From positions 14,121,745 through 14,185,744 of the forward strand of contig NC_090254.1 of assembly GCF_037325665.1 (NCBI RefSeq): a DNA stretch of 64,000 nt. Reading direction: 5' to 3'. Within the stretch, counting starts at the first letter, position 1. Each line of letters begins with the position of its first letter. Source of the stretch: Littorina saxatilis (taxonomy: Eukaryota > Mollusca > Gastropoda > Littorinimorpha > Littorinidae). Positions 11,015 to 22,567 of the stretch are shown here, piece after piece. Position numbers and translations under genes: made by a program. The notes beneath the pieces were generated by a model, which did no database searches, was not told the origin of the DNA, and saw only the letters and a program-made list of their open reading frames with translations.

Positions 11015-12400
11015 CTGCAACACAAAAGAAGCAAATGCTCATATTACTCACTTTCATTATACATAAAAGGATTAGGAGTGATGGAAACATTATTTGCTTC
11101 TGTACCTCAATAAAAAATGTTCCAACAAATCATAGTGTCCTACATTCTGACCACAACTCGACCCCACAGTGACCTTCACATTTGACCAGGCTGAACCAGA
11201 TGTAGGTCATGAGTTGAACTTGACCCTGCCCTACAGTGACCTTAAAACAGACCTGTTTTGATGTAGATGTATTTACAATACGTCAAACTCTGCACACTTT
11301 CAATACACTTCGAAAATAACACATACATTGGAAAAGGGCCTTTAACCGCTAAACTCTTCTTTAACACTTTCTAACCCACCTATATTGACCAAGTTTTTTT
11401 TTACCTCAGACCAGCTGTGCTGCAGCAGGTCAGTCAAAAGGGTAGATACTGTGTAGTAACTGTGTATCAACACGCTGGAATGCAGGCGTTAGATCGACGT
11501 TACAGGAAGCGACTGAAGCTAACAGTCTGAGCGGATATATCCGTACCTTGGCAGATAGAGCCATATGAGTGGGCACAGATATATCCGTACCTGGGAGACA
11601 ATGAGTTAACATGTGTGCAATATTTGTGGCTGAGTCTAGACGGTGGAGAGGTACGGACAGCAGGAAACTCCTGCGCAAAGTGTATCGCCCATACATAGTC
11701 ACAGATCTATAAGACCTATGCAGGCAACGGATTCTTGGGCAAACTCCATCCTTTTACACTATGGGAGTTCTCACTATACATCATAGCAATCCTGCATAAT
11801 AATTTGTACTACCTTTAACAGTCACAGATCCATAGGACCTGTAACGACAACAGGCTGTTTCAAAATGAGTTCATCATAGTGTCGCTTCTATGCCTGTCTT
11901 CTTGGTGTAGGTTAAAATACTGCCTAGTTTTCATCAAAACCAATGATCAGAGATCTAAAAGACCTAAAACGACAAAAGACTGCTTTGACATACGCTTCTG
12001 CTTGATTGTGTGTCTCGGTCTCGCTTACTTAAGAGCACTACCTCAGTTAATATATTGCGTTATATTCATAACCTTCCATAGACTAAAGGGCCTATCGGGA
12101 CAAAAACATGTTTTAACATAAGGTCGTCAGTATGTGGCTATTAGCCTTGCCTTTTACAACATTCTCTCAGTTCAAATCTTGCGATGTTTTCACACCCATT
12201 GATAGATTAAAGCCAGCGTCTTTAATTGAGCGCAAAGTCGGCTATGTGAAGATTTTTACCGTAAACTCAGTGCTAAAGCTTCGTGCGGCCAGCTTCGGGA
12301 AGTATACTTCGCGTAGTCGACTTCGCCCAGTTAAGGACGGGCTTCAAGGTGTAAGGTTAAACGTCTAACCCGGGCCCTGTCTTGATGCAGATGTACTCAC

Positions 12401-12532
12401 AGCAGGTAAAAGTCTGGGTTGTGTTCAGACCGCCCGTACAGGCGCAAACACCGTCCAGACACTGAGTTCCTTCTAAATTGCAGGGGCTGTCGACCGCATT
12501 ACACGATGCTCCTACTCTGCCTGTTTCTGGTT
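12401..12532 (-). CDS. Cys-module (EB/EGF-like) exon F of the receptor gene
   Basis: A 132-nt phase 1-1 exon between acceptor ttttacacgcag and donor gtgagt. The 43-residue product carries seven cysteines, including ASCNAVDSPC, GTQCLDGVCACTGG and a terminal TCC. The C-x(n)-C...C-x(5)-C-x-C spacing is that of EB or EGF-like modules in extracellular invertebrate proteins, which are disulphide-bonded binding or spacer units. It is the most 3' well-formed module; a degenerate relative lies at 9583-9810. Ligand unknown. Confidence 0.75.
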
Positions 12533-12858
12533 CTGCGTGTAAAACAGGTTTGATTGGAGACTCATTATACTATATAATGCAATACACAACAGTTTGGTAA
12601 CATATAATTCAACACAAATCAATTTAACACTGGTTCCGCACATGAAGCTTGTTTTGTTGTACAGTACAACGCAAACCAACACAGAATAACAAAATACGGT
12701 ATAACGCGGCACAGCACTCGCACTCCATGTACGAAGGCTGGTTGTCAGATTAGAATCAGGAATTGCAACTGAAGCAGGTTGTGGGACTGCAACAGAATAG
12801 GTTGTCTCATTGTGCCACACAATGTGGTGCATAGCAGGCTGTGTGTGTGTGTGTGTGT

Positions 12859-13156
12859 CAGGGCCGGATCCAGGGGGGGGGGGGGGGTTCCAGGGGTTCC
12901 GGAACCCCACCCCTGGAAAAAGCATGTACCTTGCTTTGACTTTTACTAGTTTTAGCACCAAAACAATGCTGCTCTTAACCCTCAAAACAAGGCCCAGAAT
13001 GCACCAGATTGCACAGATTTTAACCATTTTTCAACCCCCCAAGTTCACGCGCCTGCTTTGCAGGCGCGCGCTTGTGGCTTTGCCACTTCGCTGATTTGCC
13101 CCCCCAAAAAAGGAGGAACCCCCCCCCCCCCTTACAACTCATTTGGTCCGGCCCTG
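12859..13156. mobile_element. hAT-like MITE inside a TG microsatellite
   Basis: Ends CAGGGCCGGATCC and GGTCCGGCCCTG are inverted repeats, with poly-G at the left and poly-C at the right. (TG)n flanks both sides, so the element has split one microsatellite. It lies in the 1-kb intron between modules at 12401-12532 and 13231-13347. Confidence 0.7.
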
Positions 13157-13230
13157 TGTGTGTGTGTGTGTGTGTTTGCGTGGATGTGTGTGTGTGTGTG
13201 TGTGTGCTCGTGCGTGTGTGAGCTACTTAC

Positions 13231-13347
13231 CACAGAGGACCTCAAACGCCGTAGCGGCGCCTGGCAGACATTCACATGTCTGCTGTTCACACAACGCTCC
13301 TGTTGGACATTCGGCGTTCTCGCTGCAATTCGCTCCAATGTTCAATC
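13231..13347 (-). CDS. Cys-module (EB/EGF-like) exon E of the receptor gene
   Basis: A 117-nt phase 1-1 exon: acceptor aaattag, donor gtaagt. It encodes NIGANCSENAEC, PTGALC, EQQTCECLPG and AFEVLC, with seven cysteines and a CxC pair typical of EB/EGF-like modules. The N-terminal IGxxC start is shared with the modules at 16574-16657 and 17701-17784, showing origin by exon duplication. Confidence 0.8.
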
Positions 13348-13873
13348 CTAATTTAAAAGGACACAAGACGAACATGATGACTATGAGTATGTCCGCTATA
13401 TCTGCCGATTTGAATTATTTTCAATCATTTTGTTTGATACTTCATCATCAAAATGTTGGAATATATTGAACTGCGAGCGAAAGCGAGCTGTTTACTATTC
13501 GATATAGCAAGGAGTGTAAATCTGGTTCGACACAACAAGCCATGTAGCATTCATTATTCACATACTGTACTTACGTGTATTTTACTCAAAACGTACCGCA
13601 GTGGAGGCGTCCAAATTGAATACGCTTCTTTTGGAACCTCTTCTATTCCAAACCCTCGTGCCAATCTTTGACGTCAAAGCAAAGACACGTCACTCTAGAA
13701 AGTGTAGCATGACGTGAAAGTTCTTAAACTTTTACCAGGAGAAAACGCACAGCGTTGAAGGGTTTCCACAATGACTTTTGTCTTGGTGACTAGCATTATT
13801 AGCAGTCGAAAAGCAGGTCCCTGCCAAACTAGTTTGACATGACCTCATTTACATGATATCCACACGTGTGGTT

Positions 13874-16262
13874 TAATAATAATAATAATAATAATAATAA
13901 TGAATGAGCATTTATATAGCGCAACATCATAACTTTACAATTATGCTCTTTGCGCTTGACACATTTAAAATTCAAACACAGTTATACAAGCATTTACATC
14001 TACATTCATAGTCAGCAACGCTTGACTAAAAGCATACACCATCAAACATACATTACAACAGATTCTTCCACTAATTAAGTAATAAAAACATGAATAAAAT
14101 AGGTAGTAAAAACAAGGAAATACCAGCTGAATACCCTTAATCAAACAGAACATGTTATTAATACTGAAAAACAGCCCTAAATGTGTATACACATTATCAC
14201 ATTATCACTAAAACAACAAATACACTACATGTAGCCTACTGATGGACTGAGAAAACAAAATCAGGGGTTGTATTTCTTGAAGAGGTGCGTTTTAAGTGCT
14301 CGTTTGAATGCTTGGGGTGACTGAGAGTGGCGGATGTGAAAAGGGAGAGAATTCCAGTGTGTGGGTGCGCAGAAAGTAAAAGTGCGTTGTCCGTATGTTT
14401 TGGTTTTGGTGTGTGGAATGGTGAGGATGCGACAGTCAGAGGAGGCACGGAGTTGTCTTGCTGGAGAATAGACGGTGAGGAGTTCAGAGAAGTAAGCAGG
14501 AGACGAGCCAGAAAAGAAGTTAAAGCAGAGGGTGGACAGTTTGTAGTCAATGCGGGCTTGAATAGGTAACCAGTGCAGTGTGTGAAGAAGTGGTGTTGCG
14601 TGATCTCGTTTTCGTGCTTTCAGAATGAGGCGTGCTGCCGAGTTTTCGACTTTTTGTAGTTTATGCAGGAGATACAGAGGACAGCCAGAGAGAAGAGAGT
14701 TGCAGTAGTCGAGTTTAGAAAGAACAAAGGCACAGACAAGAGTGTTAGTTGTTTGAGAGGAGAGTGTGTGGCGAATGGTGCTGATCTTACGAAGCTCAAA
14801 ATAAGCTGCTCTACAGACTAAAGATATATGTTTGTTAAGGGTCATGTCAGATGAAAGGGTGAATCCAAGGTTTCTAGCTGATGGGGAGAAAAGAATGTCG
14901 GTGTCGCCTACTTGAACAGAAACGGGTTGGGGAGAGGGAAATGTAGTGTTCTTCTTTTTGCTCAGTAAGACTTCAGTCTTATCATCATTCAGCTTAAGTT
15001 TGTTATCGATCATCCAAGATTTAACATCAGTGATGCATGCCTGAATGGTCTGGATGGCGGAATGTGTCTCTGCAGGGGGACTGGGTTTATACAGTTGGGT
15101 GTCATCAGCAAAAGACTGATTTAAGACAGAATGGTTTTGAATCAGTGTGGAGAGGGGCTTAGTGTACATGATGAAAAGGATGGGACCGAGTACTGAACCT
15201 TGAGGAACGCCGAAAGAAAGTGGGGCTGGAGCAGACATCTGGCCATCATCGACAAGCACAGCCGCTGAGTCCTGCCAATGAGATAGGACTCGAGCCATGC
15301 CAGCGGTGGACCGGAGATGCTGTACAGAGTCTGAAGTCTATGGAGAAGCGTGACATGATCAATCGTGTCGAACGCTGCAGAAAGGTCAAGTAGGGTAAGC
15401 ACTGACACATCACCACCATCCAGAGCAGACAGAATGTCACTGATTACTTTAAGTAGGGCTGTCTCAGTACAATGAGAAGGGCGATAAGCGGACTGAGAGT
15501 GCGAGATCAAATCATGGGTGTTCAAATATGACAACAGCTGCTTCAAAACTACCTTTTCAAAAACTTTGGACAAGAATGATAAATTAGATACAGGACGATA
15601 GTTTTTCAAAATATTGACATCAAGACTAGGTTTTTTGAGAAGTGGTTTGACAAGTGCAATTTTGAACAATGATGGAAAAACACCAGATAACAGGCTATCA
15701 TTGACAATTTGAGTAAGAGTTGGCAACAACACATCAAGATTCTCACAAAGCAGTGGTGTGGGTATGGCATCAAGTGGACAAGTTGTTGGTTTTGACTTCA
15801 GAATAATGGATTTAAGGTCTTTTTCACTGATTGGCTGAAATGATGTAAAAGAACAATCAGTGGGAACATCAACATGACTGGAGGAAGCAGAATGTGCACC
15901 CATCTGATCAAGTTCAGAACGAATATCTGAAACCTTCTTGATAAAGTATTCACTAAATACATCATCTGGCAGCTGACTAGCGGGGAAAACAGTGGGAAGT
16001 GGGGATACCTTACTGCGGCCGGTCAACCGGCTGCAAATATCGAACAGTTTTTTGCTTGAATCGCAGGCAATAATCTGGGTTTGGAGGAAGGTTGTCTTTG
16101 CTGCGTGTACTAACTTAGTTACAATGTCCTTTGCTCCTTGAAATATTTGTTTATGAACAGTAAGACCAGTCTTGAGATACCTGCGCTCAGCACGCCTACG
16201 GTCACATTTGGCATCACGCATATTGGACGATATTGTTATCTTATGAGTAGTCTCATTCACGC
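13874..16262 (-). mobile_element. CR1/L2-type LINE, 5'-truncated, one frameshift in the RT
   Basis: The minus strand encodes a pre-RT linker (TGLTVHKQIFQGAKD), RT motifs NYRPVSNLSFLSKVFEK, SAYRPSHCTETALL, LDLSAAFDTIDH, then after a -1/+1 shift near 15250-15300 FGVPQGSVLGPILFIMYT and SFADDTQLY, and the C-terminal LHWLPIQARIDYK and AFKRALKTHLFKKY blocks. The endonuclease is absent (truncation near 16262). The 3' end is an (ATT)n tail at 13874-13900 preceded by ATATAAATGC. Apart from the frameshift most of the frame is open, so the insertion is fairly young. It lies in the intron between modules E and D. Confidence 0.85.
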
Positions 16263-16573
16263 ATGTAGGATAAACACATCTTATAACACAAACTTACAAC
16301 ATGAAACGAGAATACCACCACAGAGCTGTGCATAAATATGTTCGTTTCTCTGTTAACGACCCTCCTCCCACCCCCACCCCCGGTAAGTTCAAACAACAGA
16401 AACCACGTAACCAACCGACCAAAAAACAAAACAAACAACATCGCCGCTACCCTCCAAACCAAAGTCAAAAAGCTACGTAATGTTGAACTTATGATTTCAT
16501 AGAGAGGTAGTAGGATTAAAGTTCACCCCTGGACGTTCTGTTGCTGTACAAGCTAGACGTTAGTTATACTCAC

Positions 16574-16657
16574 GGCATTTCTTCAGCCAGTCACAGAAGG
16601 TTCCTTGTTTGCAGAGTACCACTCGTTCGTCACTGCAGTCTCCATCTATGTTTAGTT
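16574..16657 (-). CDS. Cys-module exon D of the receptor gene
   Basis: An 84-nt phase 1-1 exon (acceptor gtatttcag, donor gtgagt) encoding LNIDGDCSDERVVLCKQG and TFCDWLKKC, with four cysteines. It is the same length as the exon at 17701-17784 and shares its start (L-x-x-G-x-x-C) and end (F/T-C-D-x(3,4)-C). It probably forms a short half-module with two disulphides. Open throughout, with no sign of decay. Confidence 0.75.
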
Positions 16658-16899
16658 CTGAAATACATTCCCAAAAAGGGACATTGCTTTTAAGTTTTTT
16701 CTACATATTTCAAACACTTACTGCCAAGATCCGGACAATATATTGTAACAGCACACGGATAATCATGTAAGACACACACAAAAGCACGTCAGGTAGGCAC
16801 TACCTAATTATCAGAGTCAAGGACACAAGGGTACTTGTATTATCAATTGTCATAATTTTTTGCGTAAGTTGAAGGCCGTGAATCATTAGCACTCTAGCG

Positions 16900-17250
16900 A
16901 CGATTTCTGTTTTGTTTTGTTTTTCTCGAAAAAAATGGAAAATGTCACGAATTTCAACCAAAGCTGGGTCAGATAACATGACACCCTAGAAATGCGCGGT
17001 GTTGAAGCTCTAGCTTCAAAACCATGCGAGTTCATAAATCGAACATGACCTCGCTGTGACACCACATTTAGACTAGGGTCGACCTAACTGACTGGTTTTG
17101 TCGGGAGATCGTGAACCCCTAAAAGTATGAAATCTTTAGCATCAAAAGCATTCGTGATAACTTGAACGTTTAGTTTGTGTGTGTTCACAGACAGACACTG
17201 CTCCCTACGAGGAATTACCGATTACTAATGTGAGTCAAAAAGTGTACCTA
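16900..17250 (+). repeat. Interspersed TGACC(T/C)CGCTGTGAC-rich repeat
   Basis: Contains GTTGAAGCTCTAGCTTCAAA, CGAACATGACCTCGCTGTGA and a GGGAGATCGTGAACCCCTAA-like phrase. These recur in the same order at 59985-60440; shorter pieces occur near 11160-11250 and 52840-52890. It looks like a dispersed repeat rather than coding sequence. Confidence 0.55.
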
Positions 17251-17700
17251 AACGCTTGAGCGAGTGACCTCTTGTGACTGACATGTCACAATGACATACT
17301 TGATGATTCCATAATAGGCTAGTTCAGACTAAAATTTAATACCCTAGACAATAGGATTTTAAATCAAATCAGACACTATGACGTCATACCTTGATGAAGT
17401 CACTAAAAAAAAAAAGGACAGTATTTTACTGATAGCTCAATGGATATTTTCAAACACTCAAATGTTTACTTTGGAAATTGAACAGAATAAACCACATTAT
17501 TGCCTTGGTTGAAGATCATGAAAACTCACCAGTCATCAGCAATTGGAAGGTTTACATTATAACAAATCTAAGAAAACCTCAACGTGTGTTTGTTTTTTTA
17601 ACCTGCATTACTGACAGCCTGACACTGCTCATTACTAAGACTTTCCTGATTGCTCAGGTGGGTCTGAAAGACTAAAGTAAAGAAAGTCAATGCTACTTAC

Positions 17701-17784
17701 TACATTCATAGTTAGTGTCGCATGTAGCCTCTGTTCCACAGTTATTACTGAGCGGACCAAAGCAGGATTCTCCCAACAGCAAAC
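17701..17784 (-). CDS. Cys-module exon C of the receptor gene
   Basis: An 84-nt phase 1-1 exon (acceptor atttgtttcag, donor gtaagt) encoding LLLGESCFGPLSNNC and GTEATCDTNYEC, with four cysteines. The plus-strand stub at 22921-22962 encodes MLAGSECFTPLL and is evidently related, linking this module to the inverted paralogue. Same length and spacing as exon D. Confidence 0.75.
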
Positions 17785-18643
17785 CTGAAACAAATGTTCG
17801 CTAACAAGGTTTGAAGTGCAATTAGCTGCCTTTGGATAAAACAAAGTTTCTTTGTGACATAATCCACGTTACTGTAAATAAGCAGTTTTCTCTAAGTAAC
17901 TGCTGGTAGATTTATTGTGTGCTTACCTAGCATCTTTTTTTGTATTGACCATCATCAAACGTTGGTACCGTGAGTTCATGTATTTGGATCGTCTACAACG
18001 ACATCAAACATATATTTTAGTTATTCATGCATTGAGAATAATTCAAATCTGTTAGCTATGGATTTCTGCTCAAAATCGATAAAAATAAAAGAAGCTTGTA
18101 TGCTTTTAGAGAGAATGAAGCAAAACCTAAACAGCAGTGTTTTGACCAGGAACATACATGCAATTAAAGATCTGTCGTTCTTCTCCTCAAAAATAAGAAT
18201 ACTTGATTGTGGTCATGACGTTATGTAAATCTCAGACCACTGCACACAAAACCCTCAAAAATGTCAAAATATTGCTCCAAATTTTTTTTTAAACATTACT
18301 GGGCAAAACATCTTTAAATGCACAACTGAAATACTGATGTTTAACATATGGACCATATCCCTGAACAAATATATTGAATTTTGTGTGCCCAGTTAAGCAT
18401 TTTGCACATTTACTGATAGGCCCACTTAATTTACTAGTTGGGCAATCATTAATTTTGTATCCTCCGAATGTGATTCACAAAGATTATTTTTTTAAACAAT
18501 GTATGTGCGCTTGGACCCGCGCGAGCGTGTGTGAGTGTGTATATGTGTGTGAACCACTGTTCCCAAGATTGTGCGTTGGGGCGGGGTTGTGTGAGTGAGA
18601 GTGTGTTTACAACTATACACACGAGTAGGCCTACTTCACTCAC

Positions 18644-18775
18644 TGCATTGTCCCTGCGCCTTGAGTCCGAGTCTGAAGATACGCCCGCGATATAAGACTT
18701 CATATATAGCAGAGTCACAAGATCTACCAGCTGCACATTCATCATCAGTCTCGCATGATTCCCCTGCCTTTTTTT
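18644..18775 (-). CDS. Cys-module exon B of the receptor gene, carrying SINE-derived codons
   Basis: A 132-nt phase 1-1 exon (acceptor gacattccag, donor gtgagt). It starts as a standard half-module (KKAGESCETDDECAAGRSCD) but then continues for about 22 residues (SAIYEVLYRGRIFRLGLKAQ) before the final GQC. That extra stretch corresponds to the 3' end of a SINE in antisense (18653-18713), also seen at 45368-45420. The insertion preserves the frame, the last cysteine and the donor. A neighbouring (ATC)n run lies just upstream of the acceptor. The exon may be used, or may be a damaged module that is skipped. Confidence 0.6.
18653..18713 (+). repeat. SINE 3'-end fragment embedded in coding exon B
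   Basis: Plus-strand TCCCTGCGCCTTGAGTCCGA through GCGATATAAGACTTCATATA matches, in reverse complement, the SINE end at 45368-45420 (ATATATGAAGTCTTATATCG, then CGCGTATCT and GGCGCAGGGA). Only the 3' end is present; the SINE body is missing on the left. Confidence 0.7.
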
Positions 18776-18958
18776 CTGGAATGTCATATAAAACAGTACA
18801 AAATATCATCATCATCATCATCATCATCATCAGGTAAATAATTGACTGCTTGTATCGCAATGCACTCGAAGTCATCTACAGAAAATATCTAAGTCAAATC
18901 ATGAGAAGCTACAATCACATTGAATGCCTCAGCATTGAAAGCAAGGGGGTGTACGCAC

Positions 18959-19099
18959 TGCACTGAAGATTGTGTGGTTCCATTTGAGAGCCGTTCTGAC
19001 AGACACATCGCCGGTGTATGCTATTGCAAACAGCATGATCTCCAATGCATGTATTAGCTGGACTTGTGCAACGCCCGCCGGTAAGGCCGTCTTGGGGAG
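18959..19099 (-). CDS. Cys-module (EB/EGF-like) exon A of the receptor gene
   Basis: A 141-nt phase 1-1 exon between acceptor ttgagcag and donor gtgcgt (a weaker donor). It encodes DGLTGGRCTSPANTC, IGDHAVC, NSIHRRCVCQNGS and PHNLQC. The seven cysteines have the CxC pattern shared with exons E and F. It is the most 5' module of the cluster at 12.4-19.1 kb; the next upstream exon recognised is at 51334-51438, across a ~32-kb intron full of transposons. Confidence 0.7.
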
Positions 19100-19139
19100 C
19101 TGCTCAACACACAATCAGGCACGCAAGCGTCCAATCAAC

Positions 19140-19165
19140 CACCAAAACACACACACACACATGCA

Positions 19166-19205
<40 letters not shown>

Positions 19206-19380
19206 TATATATATATACATAGACGCACACCACAGAAACATTGTCACACAAACACATATTCAAAGACATATAAACACACAATAAACACTCTCGCACACAC
19301 ACACACATTAAACACACACACACGAACACACACACACACAGAGATAGACACACACCCACACACGCGCGCGCACACACACT
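19140..19380. repeat. (CA)n-rich tract
   Basis: Interrupted CA repeats with a TATATATATA insert. Open frames on both strands here are repeat artefacts. Confidence 0.95.
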
Positions 19381-19535
19381 ACCGGAATGTTATGCCACAG
19401 AACAGACATCTGACTTTTGCGGTCATGCAGCACACAGGGCTAAAACCAACAAAAAAGAGAAAAACCTGAAAGGCTAGAGTCCACGGCGGCAGGGAAATCT
19501 GGGGGGCAACGCCCCCCAGAACCTGAGGCCTTTTT

Positions 19536-19920
19536 ACATTTTGTCAAGTTTTGACTTATTGTTTTAACATTAACGGGGAATCGAGACGAGGGTCGTGGTG
19601 GTGTGTGTAAGTGTATGTGTGTGTGTTTGTAGAGCGATTTAGAGAAAACTACTGGACGGATCTTCATGAAATTTCACAAACATCCCCAGACGTGTGTTTT
19701 CATTTCTTAGATAAATGTCTTTGATGACGTCATATCCGTCTTTTTGTGAAGTTGAGGCAGCGCTGTCACGCCCTTATTTGTTCAATCAAATTGATTGAAA
19801 TGTTGGTCAAGCAATCTCGACAAAGTCTAAAGTATGGGATTGATTTCAGCTTGGCAGCGTAAATATTAGTCAATTAGTTTGCTCATTAAATTTGTCATCA
19901 AAATCGATTTTTCACCAACA
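19536..19920 (+). repeat. Diverged, 3'-truncated copy of the ~850-bp TTTAGTCAAG repeat
   Basis: Keeps the near-palindromic start (ACATTTTGTCAAGTTTTGAC), GGGGAATCGAGACGAGGGTC, the GT tract, GTAGAGCGATTTAGAG and GATGACGTCATATCC. It is the most diverged of the long copies, and its end replaces the place where a second FTP C-terminal exon would be expected. Confidence 0.8.
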
Positions 19921-19926
19921 GATTTA

Positions 19927-20190
19927 ACAAGAAAATCAAATGCTTTATACGACTCTCCTTCGTCATGTCCATGAGTTTTGTAAGTCTCAAAAGGAGGATT
20001 CCACTACTTTTGACCCCCCCCCCCCCTCCAAAAAAAATATATTGCTCCAGCTTTATAAAATAATGCTCAAGAAAACGTTCACGTCCAAATGATTGAAACA
20101 AACTTGATCCTTATGTGACCTGTATCAATCCATTCACCACTAAGAATATTTCACAAATTCAAACCAATTGCCACCTTCCCATCACCATCA
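19927..20190 (-). repeat. Duplicated intron block matching 53190-53460
   Basis: Shared phrases include CAAATGCTTTATA, GTCATGTCCATGAG, TTGATCCTTATGTGACCTGT and CACTAAGAATATTTCACA in the same order and orientation. At 53.2 kb this block directly adjoins the FTP C-terminal exon; here the exon is missing. It is part of a decayed duplication of the FTP region. Confidence 0.7.
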
Positions 20191-20448
20191 CAAGCCAAAC
20201 ATACTCATAATATTACTATTTTAGTCCTACGGCAGGGAAATAACCCCTTGAAAAATACCTCGGAAAATGTTTTAATGGTTTTGGGTAGTTTAATTCGTGA
20301 AGTTTAAAAATCCGCAGGATGACATCTTTAAATCCTTGAACAAATTGAGAAAAAATTAATTATAGGAAAATTAGCAAATGTTGATTTTTGTTGTTTAGAC
20401 ACAAAAGGCATTCCATAGAAAAAAGGGCTGGAATGGCGTCATGGGGGC

Positions 20449-20700
20449 CCGGGTAGCTCAGGTGGTAGAGCACTGGACTTGTGATCGAAAGGTCGCTGGT
20501 TCGAATCCGTGCCGGGACGGACACGGGTCAACTTTATGTGCAGACCCAGAGACGGTATCCATCTCCCACCCCCGTGTCACCACAATGGCACGTTAAAGAT
20601 CTTGGTCATTCTACCATAAGTGCAGATGGCTGATACCACCTAAACACGCATACATCAAAAGCCGTGAGGGCGTAAAAACTCAAATCGTATAAACCAATTC
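20449..20700 (+). repeat. tRNA-derived SINE with Thr-like head
   Basis: The head resembles a tRNA: box A GTAGCTCAGGTGG, an anticodon loop CTTGTGA (UGU, Thr-like), box B GGTTCGAATCC, then GACACGGGTCAACTTTATGT and a body ending GGGCGTAAAAACTC. Stem pairing is imperfect and no processing end is present, so it is a SINE and not a working tRNA gene. A minus-oriented copy is at 40462-40697. Confidence 0.75.
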
Positions 20701-21149
20701 ATGTCCAATATTCACGACTTTTTTCCGTGACCTTTCGTATTTCATGGGGGCTGCCATTTTGGTTTTGATGCGCTTCCTTTTCCGGTTTACGTATTTTCCG
20801 GTTTAACATAGCATTTGCGTTTTTTTGTCAGAAGAGTGAAATTTGGTTATGAAGGAAGTCAAGTCCGCCATTACCTGCAACCTCAGTTGAGTGTTTACTT
20901 TGAACTTAAACTTGAACCGTAACAGTGTGTAGCCAGTTCGCAAGACCTGTTCATCTTCCTACCAGTTCCAACTGTTGTTATCAATGGGTCGCGCAGCTGG
21001 AGGAAGTGTTTATTTTCATTTGGAGCCCAACTTCAGTTCAAAACCAGTCAAGAACTGGCCTTGACATTCGTTTGGAACTTAGTTCAACGAGTATTTTCTC
21101 GAACGTAACTTTTGACCCAGCTGGTTGGCATCATGAATTAGACGTACAC

Positions 21150-21420
21150 CGGCAGTTATAAATCATGTTGTGCAAAAGACTGTAAAGAAGTAGAAAATTG
21201 TGGAAAATCGGGAATGCTTTCTCAGTTTGTGCACCCTGGCAACATTCATCAGGAAAAAAACTGCATATGCCTTCCTCTGCAAAACAAAAGTCGCGCGAAG
21301 AATGCTGAACGGGCAGCGACGACTAGCTGTTCTTCTTCAAAGTAATAAACTACCCCCCAAACCCTGCAAGTTTGTGCGATTTACTTTGTGGACATGAAGC
21401 CAGCAGAGGACTCAGGAATG
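21150..21420 (+). pseudogene. Possible decayed THAP-domain sequence
   Basis: A frame encoding KSCCAKDCKEVENCGKSG, then FVHPGN, ends in stops near 21345; a shifted frame gives CAIYFVDMKPAEDSG. The order C-C-x(4)-C ... C-x-x-(H/Y)-F resembles the THAP zinc-binding fold of P-element-type transposases and host THAP proteins. Frames are broken and conserved Trp/Pro positions are not clear. Weak call. Confidence 0.25.
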
Positions 21421-21568
21421 CCCACTTAATTCCTTGATTTTACTTCCGTCACAAGAACTAAAAGAACATTCAATGTTCGTTAAATCTGTGGATCAAGTGA
21501 CTCTAGAAGCGGAGGAAATGAAAATCACCGGCAGATCTGTACAAGATGTTGAATTCTGCCAGGGAAAC

Positions 21569-22183
21569 CAGTGATGTTCCGAGGCTTCGGTCATCGGTCA
21601 TAGACCGATTTAGGTTGTAAAATGACCGATTGCAAACACCTCTGTCCCGTCAAATGTCCGATCCGATCGCGAAGTCAGCGGTCATTGTCCGATAGTATTA
21701 CGTCTAGAGCGGTCACTGCAAGAAGAATCTGTACAAACTGAAGTATCAAACCCCGTTAAAACGAGTTCGAATCGGGGTCTACTTGAACTTCAATTTTCAC
21801 TCTCGGTCGAACAATAACACAAGGGACGCAACTCTCGACCGAACAATATTACAAGAGCCACAACTCTCGCTACTTTTGACAGCGACACTTTACTTCCGCC
21901 GCCACATTTCTGCAAAGATGCCGCCGAAGAAAAAGGTTTGCGTGGGAAAAGGGCAGACACTTTTGAGTGGCTTTTTTTTTAAAAAAGGACGACACGGACA
22001 GTCAAGTTGCAGGGCCTTCGGCCCCGTCGGAGACTGAAGCCTCAGAAGGTGAGCCAATAGATCTACAACCTCAGGAAGAGACGCAAGAAACGAAAGTAGC
22101 TGTTCAAGCTCACTGAAAATGATCACGCGTGACATTCTGAAGTGTGTGAAAGATCACTTGTCACTTGTGACATTAATTCTGAA

Positions 22184-22255
<72 letters not shown>

Positions 22256-22567
22256 TGTGTGTGTGTGTGTCAGTGCGTGTGTGAAAGATCACTTATGACA
22301 TTCTGAAGCATGTGTTTGTGTGTGTGAAAGTAACCCTATACCTACTGAACACTGTTGCATTTAAAATATTAAAATAAATTTGGAACTGTTCAGTTTTTAT
22401 TTGCCTTTATTCATATATTCTCAGTCATCTAAAAAGGTTAGGTGCCATGATTGGTTCGCTTGATCTGAATGTCCTATTGTTTTTTTGTAGTCAGGACATG
22501 ATGTCCTATTAGTTTTTTGATTCAGGACATTTTGTCCTGTTGCCCTCCAGTCCTAGGAACATCACTG
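21569..22567 (+). mobile_element. hAT-like deletion derivative keeping the start of a transposase
   Basis: Ends CAGTGATGTTCC and GGAACATCACTG form inverted repeats. Inside, near 21919, an ATG opens MPPKKKVCVGKGQTLLSGFF, which resembles the Lys-rich start of hAT/ZMYM-type transposases, followed by an A-run where the frame shifts. The rest is a (GT)n tract and a GTCCTATT/GTCCTGTT repeat zone, so the catalytic region is gone. GGAAAC occurs on both sides, but an exact 8-bp duplication cannot be established. Confidence 0.5.

Noticed and set aside
20449-20525. tRNA gene (Thr UGU-like)
   Set aside because: Box A and box B are present, but stem pairing is poor and the sequence continues into a SINE body seen again at 40462-40697. 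The heads at 32527 and 45143 were rejected as tRNA genes for the same reason.
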